Assembly: GCA_020439285.1 (NCBI GenBank)
Contig: JAGQSZ010000005.1
Span: forward strand, 1 to 38,511
Length of the DNA: 38,511 bases
Source: Microthrixaceae bacterium
GTDB taxonomy: Bacteria; Actinomycetota; Acidimicrobiia; Acidimicrobiales; Microtrichaceae
Direction: 5' to 3'
Shown: piece after piece, positions 32,115 to 38,511 of the stretch
Numbering within the stretch: position 1 is the stretch's first letter
Layout: every line of letters begins with the position of its first letter
Program-made: the position numbers and the translations under genes
The notes under the pieces: model-generated
The model's input: only the letters and a program-made list of their open reading frames with translations
Told to the model about the DNA's origin: nothing
Databases searched by the model: none

Positions 32115-35100
32115 GTGCGAGTACCTCAGGACATGCCGAGCGCGCCCCGACGCAGATTCCTACGAGGTAGGCCATCGCTTGGAACAGGTAATACCAGAAG
32201 GATCATCCTTGCTCTAGGAGCGCTGGTTCTCATTGGGCTGGCACTGTCTATGCGGTCCATTGCCACCTTCTGGACCGACTATCTCTGGTTCGAGAACCTT
32301 GAACTCGGGTCTGTCTGGCGCGGCCTGTTGATGTCCAAGGTCGCGATCGTGTTGTTGACCGGAGCGACCCTTTTCATTCTCGTGTTCGTCAACTTGTTGA
32401 TCGCTGACAAGATCGCTCCACGATTCCCAGCAGGGTTCGCCTATGACGACGAGGTGCTGACTAGATATCGCGAGTTGATTAGCGGTCGTCGCAGACTCGT
32501 ATGGCTGGTGTTGTCAGCGGTCATCGCATCTGTACCGGCGATGAGCGCGGTGGCTCAGTGGCAGAACTGGGTTCTGTTCTGGAACAGCGGCGACTTCGGC
32601 GTCAAGGACCAGCATTTTGGCAGGGACATCGGGTTCTTCATTTTCCGGTTGCCGATGTTGAGCGCCGCGGTCGACTGGCTCATCGGGTTCTTGTTGCTGA
32701 CGATCCTCATCGTCACGATCGTTCACTACCTGAACGGAGCGATCAGGCTCGGGGTGCCCAGCCAGCGAGTTTCGGTCAACGCGAAGGCACATATTTCTGT
32801 TCTCCTTGCCCTAGCCGCATTCGCCAAGGGAGCGGACTATTACTTGGAACGGTCACGGCTCGTGTTGTCCAAGGGCGGCGGGATTGATGGAGCCGGCTAC
32901 ACCGACATTCACGCGTCACTCCCAGCGATTCAGTTGATGATTCTCATTTCTGTTTTTGCGGGTCTGGTGCTCCTGGTCAACATTCGTCGTCAAGGCTGGT
33001 CGATCCCCGCGATCACGGTTGGTCTCTGGGCGCTGCTAGCGGTCGTAACAGGTGGCATCTATCCGGCGTTCGTGCAGCAGTTCAGCGTTTCACCAGCAGA
33101 ACTGTCCAAGGAACGTCCATTCGTTCAGCGCAACATCACAGCGACCCGTCAAGCGCTCGGCCTGTCTGACGTGAAGAGCGTGCCCTTTGCCTACAAACCA
33201 GGCCTGTCCGACGAGAACCTGACCAAGGGGCAAGAGAACCTCGACAATGCCAGACTCTTGGACCCCACTGTGGTCAAACCCACGATTCAGGATCTCCAAG
33301 TCGCCCGTGAGTACTACAGGTTCACGGACGTGGATGTAGACAGATACCAAGTCGATGGTGAACGTACCCCCGTCGTTGTATCGGCCAGAGAGTTGAATCT
33401 CACCGGTATAAGCCGACCGACTTGGGAGAAGACCCATTTGGTGTTTACCCACGGCTACGCGGCGGCAGTTGCACCGGCCAACAGCGTCAACAGCCGAGGG
33501 GAGCCGCGCTTCTTGGTTTCTGGCATTCCTTCCCAAGTGAACGAACTACCCAAACTCGACCGGCCAGAGATCTACGTCGGTGAATCGATGACCGGATACT
33601 CGATCGTTGGAACGAAGATGAAGGAACTCAGTTCCGATGATCTGACGACCACCTACGAGGGCACCGGCGGCGTCCGGTTGGGTTCGATGATCAAACGGGC
33701 AGCGTTCTCGTTGCGCTTTGGTGATATCGAACCCCTCATCTCGGGCAACATCACCGACGACTCACAAGTCATCTACGTTCGAGACGTAATTGAACGAGTG
33801 CAGAAGATCGCCCCGTTCCTGAAGCCTGACCCGGATCCGTATCCTGTTCTCATTGACGGCCGCGTCAAGTACATCGTCGACCTGTACACGACCTCGGATT
33901 CATATCCATATGCCCAGTCAATGGATGCAGCAGATGTAGCCCCTGGAGTTTCGGGGTCTTTCAACTACATCCGCAACTCGGCCAAAGCCGTGGTGGATGC
34001 ATATGACGGAACTGTTGATCTGTATCTTGCCGACACCCTCGGCGGAGCTGAAGACCCGATCATTCGGGCCTATGCGAGAGCCTTCCCAGGTCTGTTCAAA
34101 GACCAGATTCCAAGTGAGTTGATTGCCCATTTCCGCTATCCGGAATTCCTGTTCAAGGTTCAGACCAAAGCATGGGGCAACTACCACCAGTCGGATCCAT
34201 CCACGTTCTTCAACAACAGTGACCGTTGGGTAGTGGCCCCACAACCCTCGAGCACGGGTGCAGGAACGGCCCAGACCGAGGATTCAGCGAACGCCGGTGG
34301 CGCATCATCGAGTTCAGCTGCTGATGCGATCGAGCCCTACTACCAAGAGCTCAAGATCGGCTCAGCGGGCGAATCGCAGTTCGTCCTGACGCGCCCGTTT
34401 GTTCTCAGTTCCGGTGATGGTGTGGGAAGAAACCTGACCTCGGTGATGATCGCAAGGATGGACCCTGAGCATTACGGCGAGCTCGAACAGATAACCATGG
34501 TCACTAAGCGCTCTGGCAGCACGGTTCGCAACAACTCTGTTGACGGCCCGGTCCAAGCCAACAGGAAGATGGCTACTTACGTTCCTGTCACGCAGTTCCA
34601 GACCCTTACGGGCCAGCAGGGATCCAGAATCCAGTACGGCAACATTCTCATCCTGCCTATGGGAGACGCTCTCATGTACATGCGCCCGATCTATGTGGCG
34701 CAGGAGGGTAGTTCTCGGTTCACGCTGCGCAAGATCGTCATGCTCTCGGGTGACTCCGTCGGATTCGGCGACACCATCGAATCGGCGCTCGCCGACCTTC
34801 GAGATGCCAATCCTGACGGAGCGGTCAACCCCGACGAGCAGCCCGAAGCTGAGGAAGAACCCGGGTCGGGTGAGACGGACACCGAGTCTCCCTCGGCGAC
34901 CGTTCCTGAGGACCAAACAGGTCCGTCAACGGGGAGCGTCGAGGACCTGCTTACCCGAGCGGATGCGAAGTTCAGCGCAGCGGATCGAGCTCTCGCAGCA
35001 TCTGACCTCACAGGGTATGCAAAGCTCATAGATGAGGCCCGTGAGTTGATGGATTCGGCTCGTGCAGCGCTCTCTTCGAACACTGGATCGACAACGACCA

Positions 35101-35156
35101 CGACTTCTCCGTCAGCGGGTGGCTCGACTTCGACGACCGCCAAACCCGGTGGATGA
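32115..35156 (+). CDS. UPF0182 family large membrane protein
   Basis: This 1013-residue protein belongs to UPF0182 (COG1615), widespread in Actinobacteria and cyanobacteria, with unknown function. After a basic N-terminus (1-28) it has about seven helices within residues ~29-340. Characteristic segments are ATFWTDYLWFENLELGSVW, WQNWVLFWNSGDFGVKDQHFGRDIGFFIFRLP and SVNAKAHISVLLALAAFAKGADYYLER. The large extracytoplasmic part follows, with VSPAELSKERPFVQRNITATRQALGL and FRYPEFLFKVQTKAWGNYH-x(8)-FFNNSDRW. The last ~130 residues are acidic, then a helical hairpin (~945-985), then a Ser/Thr/Gly-rich tail. GTG 32115 is supported by TAGATT at six bases. It lies next to the DivIVA/MuF-like gene; any functional link is inference. 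Confidence 0.92.
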   Translation: MRVPQDMPSAPRRRFLRGRPSLGTGNTRRIILALGALVLIGLALSMRSIATFWTDYLWFENLELGSVWRGLLMSKVAIVLLTGATLFILVFVNLLIADKIAPRFPAGFAYDDEVLTRYRELISGRRRLVWLVLSAVIASVPAMSAVAQWQNWVLFWNSGDFGVKDQHFGRDIGFFIFRLPMLSAAVDWLIGFLLLTILIVTIVHYLNGAIRLGVPSQRVSVNAKAHISVLLALAAFAKGADYYLERSRLVLSKGGGIDGAGYTDIHASLPAIQLMILISVFAGLVLLVNIRRQGWSIPAITVGLWALLAVVTGGIYPAFVQQFSVSPAELSKERPFVQRNITATRQALGLSDVKSVPFAYKPGLSDENLTKGQENLDNARLLDPTVVKPTIQDLQVAREYYRFTDVDVDRYQVDGERTPVVVSARELNLTGISRPTWEKTHLVFTHGYAAAVAPANSVNSRGEPRFLVSGIPSQVNELPKLDRPEIYVGESMTGYSIVGTKMKELSSDDLTTTYEGTGGVRLGSMIKRAAFSLRFGDIEPLISGNITDDSQVIYVRDVIERVQKIAPFLKPDPDPYPVLIDGRVKYIVDLYTTSDSYPYAQSMDAADVAPGVSGSFNYIRNSAKAVVDAYDGTVDLYLADTLGGAEDPIIRAYARAFPGLFKDQIPSELIAHFRYPEFLFKVQTKAWGNYHQSDPSTFFNNSDRWVVAPQPSSTGAGTAQTEDSANAGGASSSSAADAIEPYYQELKIGSAGESQFVLTRPFVLSSGDGVGRNLTSVMIARMDPEHYGELEQITMVTKRSGSTVRNNSVDGPVQANRKMATYVPVTQFQTLTGQQGSRIQYGNILILPMGDALMYMRPIYVAQEGSSRFTLRKIVMLSGDSVGFGDTIESALADLRDANPDGAVNPDEQPEAEEEPGSGETDTESPSATVPEDQTGPSTGSVEDLLTRADAKFSAADRALAASDLTGYAKLIDEARELMDSARAALSSNTGSTTTTTSPSAGGSTSTTAKPGG

Positions 35157-35228
35157 TCAGTCTGTCTCGCTCTGAAGTCCTTTGTCTGCTGCTCGATTGT
35201 CCAGTCGCCGCACTTTGAGCTCGAGTAC

Positions 35229-35258
35229 TTGTGATTCTGTGAAGGCCTCGGATCACAA
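35229..35258. repeat. 7-bp inverted repeat between UPF0182 and dedA
   Basis: TTGTGAT (35229-35235) and ATCACAA (35252-35258) are perfect complements 16 nt apart, in the 139-bp gap. It might be a weak hairpin or an operator. Nothing else notable is seen in this gap apart from the -10 element at its end. Confidence 0.3.
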
Positions 35259-35283
35259 AGCTGTTGGTCACGGAGCCGTGCGC

Positions 35284-35289
35284 TAGGTT
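35284..35289 (+). promoter_or_regulatory. Leaderless-type -10 (TAGGTT) of dedA-like gene
   Basis: TAGGTT is followed by six bases and GTG 35296. Confidence 0.5.
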
Positions 35290-35295
35290 CGACCC

Positions 35296-35946
35296 GTGCG
35301 AACCTCAATGTTGGCGCTGCTCGACTTCATCGATCCTGAGAAGCTGATCACTCGCGGCGGTTACCTATTCATCTTTGCCATCATCTTCGCCGAGTCGGGC
35401 CTGTTGATCGGATTCTTCCTACCTGGTGACTCGCTTCTGTTCACTGCGGGCATGTTTGCTGCTGGCGCATTTGGCGATGGGGTACAGCTCAACATCTGGG
35501 TGCTGCTGGTGGGAGTGTTCATCGCAGCGGTGGCCGGTGATCAGGTTGGGTACATATTCGGTCGAAAGGTAGGTCCGTCCCTGTTCAAGCGCGAAGATTC
35601 TCGGATCTTCAAACAGGCTCACGTCGACAAGGCCCAGGAGTTCTTCGACAAGCACGGCCCTAAGGCACTGATCCTGGCTCGGTTCGTGCCGATCGTCCGT
35701 ACCTTTTGTCCGATTGTCGCCGGCGTTGCACACATGGACTATCCGACCTTCGTCAGATACAACGTCGTTGGCGGCCTGTTGTGGGGCGTCGGGGTGACGA
35801 GCCTCGGTTATTTCCTCGGTAGCGTGCCTTTCGTCAAGGAGAACTTCGAGATCGCAATCTTCGCGGTGATAGCTGTGTCGCTGATCCCGATCGTGATCGA
35901 GGTAGTCCGCGCTCGACGCGAGAGCACTGAAAGCGTCGACGTCTGA
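35296..35946 (+). CDS. DedA-family membrane protein
   Basis: This 216-residue DedA/SNARE-associated (VTT-domain) protein has family motifs FAESGLLIGFFLPGDSLLFTAG (~33-54), GDQVGYIFGRKVG (~83-95), the amphipathic re-entrant region, and RFVPIVRTFCPIVAG (~134-148), which keeps the conserved Arg pair and Pro. DedA proteins are membrane lipid transporters or scramblases needed for envelope homeostasis; undecaprenyl phosphate recycling is shown for some members, but which lipid this one handles cannot be read from sequence. The start GTG 35296 is supported by TAGGTT at six bases. It is probably monocistronic, 148 bases before hppA. Confidence 0.92.
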   Translation: MRTSMLALLDFIDPEKLITRGGYLFIFAIIFAESGLLIGFFLPGDSLLFTAGMFAAGAFGDGVQLNIWVLLVGVFIAAVAGDQVGYIFGRKVGPSLFKREDSRIFKQAHVDKAQEFFDKHGPKALILARFVPIVRTFCPIVAGVAHMDYPTFVRYNVVGGLLWGVGVTSLGYFLGSVPFVKENFEIAIFAVIAVSLIPIVIEVVRARRESTESVDV

Positions 35947-36083
35947 TCCACCAAATACGCCTCAAATACGGGGTTGTATTGCTGTCAGATTGACGCGGGG
36001 TGCCGCTATCAAGTCAACTTTCGGGGAACTTCTGCCCGCTGCAAGTGAGGCGGAACGGCTCGCTGCCGTGATCTGCGACTCCT

Positions 36084-36088
36084 GGAGG
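36084..36088 (+). promoter_or_regulatory. Ribosome binding site of hppA
   Basis: GGAGG lies six bases before ATG 36095 and fixes the start. It contrasts with the leader-free starts of many genes here. Confidence 0.7.
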
Positions 36089-36094
36089 TAGTCA

Positions 36095-38446
36095 ATGTCG
36101 AATCTGCCCGCGTTCACGAACGTGCTTGCGGTCAAAGCTGAGGGCTCGTATCAAGCCTTCGAGTTCAGCTCGCAGGAGTGGGCGCTCCTGGGATTCTCGG
36201 CCGTAGTTGCCGTGGTTGCACTCGTGATCGGCTGGATCATGATGAAGAGCGTCCTGTCCAAGGACACCGGCACCGAGAAGATGGGGGAGATCGCCGAAGC
36301 GGTCCAAGAGGGTGCCATGGCCTACATCAAGCGCCAGTTCCGCACCATCGCCATCATCGTCGTTCCTCTGGCGGTAGTGGTGTTCGCAACTTCGACCGAA
36401 GTTCTTAGCTCTGACGGTTCAGCTGGCCTTGACCGGATTCAGTCGGGTCTGTTCCGTACCTTGGCCTTCTTGACCGGAGCTCTGGCTTCAGGATTCATCG
36501 GCTTCCTGGGAATGTGGCTTGCGACCAGGGCAAACATCCGTACCGCTGCGGCTGCACGCACCGGGAGTATGGATGCTGCTCTCCAGGTCGCGTTCCGTTC
36601 CGGCGGAACCATTGGCTTGTTCACTGCCGGGCTTGGCCTGTTGGGTGCCACTGGAATCGTCATGATCTTCCAGAACACAGCGTCATCGATCTTGGTTGGA
36701 TTCGGATTCGGTGGTTCGTTGCTCGCTCTGTTCCTTCGTGTTGGCGGCGGCATCTTCACCAAGGCTGCTGACGTGGGAGCCGACCTTGTAGGAAAGGTCG
36801 AGGCCGGCATTCCCGAGGACGACCCTCGTAACCCTGCCACCATCGCTGACAACGTGGGTGACAACGTGGGCGACTGCGCAGGCATGGCATCTGACCTCTT
36901 CGAATCGTTCGGCGTCGTGCTTGTTGCCAACATCATCCTGGGCGTGACCGCATTTGGTGCCATCGGCCTCGAAGGATCAGCAGCTGCCAAGGGACTCATC
37001 TTCCCGTTGGCCATGATGGCTGTCGGCCTGGTCGCATCGATCATCGCGATCTTCCTGGTCAAGGCAAAGCCCGGCGAGACTGATGCTCTCAAGCCGATCA
37101 ACAGGGGTCTCAACATCGCTTCGGTGATCGCTCTGGTTGGTGCGGCAGCGCTCGCATTTGGATATGTCGGCAATCCCGAAGGGGCTCAGATCGACAACAT
37201 GAGTCTGCGGCTCTTCGCAGCGATAGTCGCAGGTGTTGTCCTCGGACAGGTTGCTAGCCGAGTCACCCAGTACTTCACCTCGAGCTCGTTCAAGCCTGTC
37301 AAGGACATTGCAGAAGCCGGCAAGACGGGCCCTGCGACAGTGGTTCTCTCTGGTATCTCCAGCGGCATGGAATCAGCGGTATGGGCTGTTGTGGCCATAG
37401 CGGTCGCGATCATGGTCGCCCTGGCACTTGGCGGCGGCGTCTCACTGTTCAGCTTCTACCTCGTGGCACTGACCGGTATCGGAATGCTTTCCACCACAGC
37501 GATCGTCGTGGCGGAGGACACCTTCGGTCCGATCGCTGACAACGCCCAGGGCATCGCCGAGATGGCTGGTGAGTTCCAGGGCGAAACCGAGACGATCCTC
37601 GATGGTCTCGACACCGTTGGCAACACCACCAAGGCCGTCACCAAGGGATTCGCCATCGGTTCGGCGGTCATCGCCGCCGTTGCCCTGTTCGCGTCATTCC
37701 GTGAGACCATCGCACAGTCGGTAGGGGACGCGAGTCATGGAATCGAAGAGGCTTTCAACCTGATCGCGATCAACATCGCTGATCCCAAGACCTTCGCCGG
37801 GGCGATTCTCGGTGGAGCAGTCGTGTTCCTGTTCTCATCACTCGCGATTCTCGCTGTGGGCCGCACCGCCGGAATCGTCGTGCAAGAGGTTCGTGATCAG
37901 TTCCGCCGCAAGCCGGGCATCATGGACTACACCGAAAAGCCCGACTACGGCCCAGTCATCGACATCTGCACCTCAGCAGCCTTGCGGGAGCTCACAACTC
38001 CAGCGCTTCTCGCAGTACTCATGCCAGTCGTTGTTGGCTTCGGTCTCGGTGCTTATGCCTTGGGTGGCTATCTCGCAGCAACCATCGTCGTCGGCGCTCT
38101 CATGGCCAACTTCTTGTCAAACTCTGGCGGCGCCTGGGACAACGGCAAGAAGTACATCGAAGAGGGCAACCTCGGTGGCAAGGGATCTGAGGTCCACAAG
38201 GCGGTCGTCATTGGCGACACAGTTGGTGACCCCTTCAAGGACACCGCCGGCCCGGCGATCAACCCGCTGATCAAGGTGATGAACCTGGTTGCTCTGTTGA
38301 TCCTCCCTGCCATCATCTCGATGGAAGGACTCACCGAGGACGGGTCGGGCAACGCTGTGCGTTATGTGATCGCAGGAGTCGCACTGCTCATCGTCATCGG
38401 AAGCGTGATCTTCTCCAAGCAGCAGGCGACCTCATTCGGCGACTGA
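36095..38446 (+). CDS. hppA: Membrane proton-pumping pyrophosphatase, predicted K+-independent
   Basis: This 783-residue enzyme couples pyrophosphate hydrolysis to ion transport across the membrane, with about sixteen helices. Substrate motifs include [55 protein letters not shown] (the D-x7-K-x-E motif at ~228-238 is diagnostic) and the C-terminal [17 protein letters not shown] with [21 protein letters not shown]. The GNTTKA segment has Lys513 at the site that is Ala in K+-requiring enzymes, so I predict K+-independence and H+ pumping. An N-terminal helix near 30-50 is usual. A clear GGAGG ribosome site lies upstream, and the 65 bases after the stop hold only a weak hairpin. Confidence 0.96.
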   Translation: MSNLPAFTNVLAVKAEGSYQAFEFSSQEWALLGFSAVVAVVALVIGWIMMKSVLSKDTGTEKMGEIAEAVQEGAMAYIKRQFRTIAIIVVPLAVVVFATSTEVLSSDGSAGLDRIQSGLFRTLAFLTGALASGFIGFLGMWLATRANIRTAAAARTGSMDAALQVAFRSGGTIGLFTAGLGLLGATGIVMIFQNTASSILVGFGFGGSLLALFLRVGGGIFTKAADVGADLVGKVEAGIPEDDPRNPATIADNVGDNVGDCAGMASDLFESFGVVLVANIILGVTAFGAIGLEGSAAAKGLIFPLAMMAVGLVASIIAIFLVKAKPGETDALKPINRGLNIASVIALVGAAALAFGYVGNPEGAQIDNMSLRLFAAIVAGVVLGQVASRVTQYFTSSSFKPVKDIAEAGKTGPATVVLSGISSGMESAVWAVVAIAVAIMVALALGGGVSLFSFYLVALTGIGMLSTTAIVVAEDTFGPIADNAQGIAEMAGEFQGETETILDGLDTVGNTTKAVTKGFAIGSAVIAAVALFASFRETIAQSVGDASHGIEEAFNLIAINIADPKTFAGAILGGAVVFLFSSLAILAVGRTAGIVVQEVRDQFRRKPGIMDYTEKPDYGPVIDICTSAALRELTTPALLAVLMPVVVGFGLGAYALGGYLAATIVVGALMANFLSNSGGAWDNGKKYIEEGNLGGKGSEVHKAVVIGDTVGDPFKDTAGPAINPLIKVMNLVALLILPAIISMEGLTEDGSGNAVRYVIAGVALLIVIGSVIFSKQQATSFGD

Positions 38447-38511
38447 TCCGGGGCGAACACCCTGAAAACTGATTGCTCTGAATATCAGAGGGCCCGGTCA
38501 ACCAAAAGGTG

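Noticed and set aside
35284-35300. GGTTCGACCC resembling a tRNA T-loop
   Set aside because: The flanking bases do not form a five-pair T stem, no anticodon or acceptor arm is found upstream, and the bases are better explained as a -10 element and spacer of the dedA-like gene.
36439-37173. Long 244-residue open frame on the minus strand inside hppA
   Set aside because: It is a codon-bias shadow of a high-GC gene: Ala/Pro/Ser/Arg-rich translation without family motifs, and it lies fully opposite an unmistakable HppA.
38476-38490. Six-bp hairpin CTCTGA-ATA-TCAGAG after hppA
   Set aside because: The stem is short and AT-containing, and it is followed by GGCCCGG rather than a T-tract, so I do not call it a terminator. 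The window ends too soon to judge.
1-38511. Mobile elements, prophage, CRISPR, toxin-antitoxin or restriction systems
   Set aside because: No transposase, integrase, direct-repeat array, att-like flanks or shift in composition was seen. The MuF-like domain is a single fused domain without phage neighbours.

Overview
The window reads as chromosomal DNA of a moderately high-GC actinobacterium, most likely of the class Acidimicrobiia or a close relative. This is an inference from gene content: two WhiB-family regulators, a SenX3/RegX3-type phosphate two-component system, a UPF0182 membrane protein, a DUF2342 protein, a DivIVA-type coiled-coil protein, MreB and a proton-pumping pyrophosphatase. 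Genes are tightly packed, often with ATGA or GTGA overlaps. I see no insertion sequence, prophage, CRISPR array, rRNA or tRNA. No gap between genes exceeds 300 bases.

Layout. 1-1611: end of an iron-sulfur assembly operon (sufD partial, sufT) plus a DUF488 gene. 1627-3801 (minus): a ClC-type channel gene followed by its MarR-type regulator, and a small PAS protein. 3864-7000: an Old Yellow Enzyme-like oxidoreductase, a WhiB2-like gene, 5-formyl-THF cyclo-ligase, tatA and a second whiB. 7080-10916: an HtrA-type protease, a small hypothetical and polyphosphate kinase. 11007-17851: a complete phosphate-acquisition operon, pstS-pstC-pstA-pstB-phoU-(35-aa membrane peptide)-sensor kinase-response regulator, headed by four tandem 11-bp Pho-box-like repeats. 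17876-21959: an MFS-like transporter, a DUF2342 protein that has lost its HExxH motif, and a short operon of a 15-aa leader ORF, a small membrane protein and mreB. 22116-27078: a branched-chain-amino-acid-type (HAAT) ABC transporter, livG-F-H-M plus a binding protein, closed by a strong terminator. 27160-38446: a HEAT-repeat protein, an Ala/Pro-rich protein, a small two-helix membrane protein, a PDZ/Lon-like membrane protease, a 714-aa protein joining a DivIVA-like coiled coil to a C-terminal domain like phage MuF/gp7 proteins, UPF0182, DedA and HppA.

How the genes work together. The centre is a phosphate and polyphosphate module: ppk1 lies just upstream of the pst-phoU-kinase-regulator operon. 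Several other genes concern the cell envelope (tatA, htrA, mreB, the Lon-like protease, the DivIVA-like protein, UPF0182, dedA, hppA).

The strongest cross-window signal is regulatory. At eight separate gene starts on both strands, a TANNNT -10 hexamer sits exactly six bases before the start codon. This is the geometry of leaderless transcripts. It helps fix several GTG starts and reveals a 15-codon leader ORF. The most unusual genes are the DivIVA/MuF-like fusion, mreB with an apparent CTG start, the SDVAH pseudo-metalloprotease and the 35-aa peptide beside the phosphate sensor kinase.
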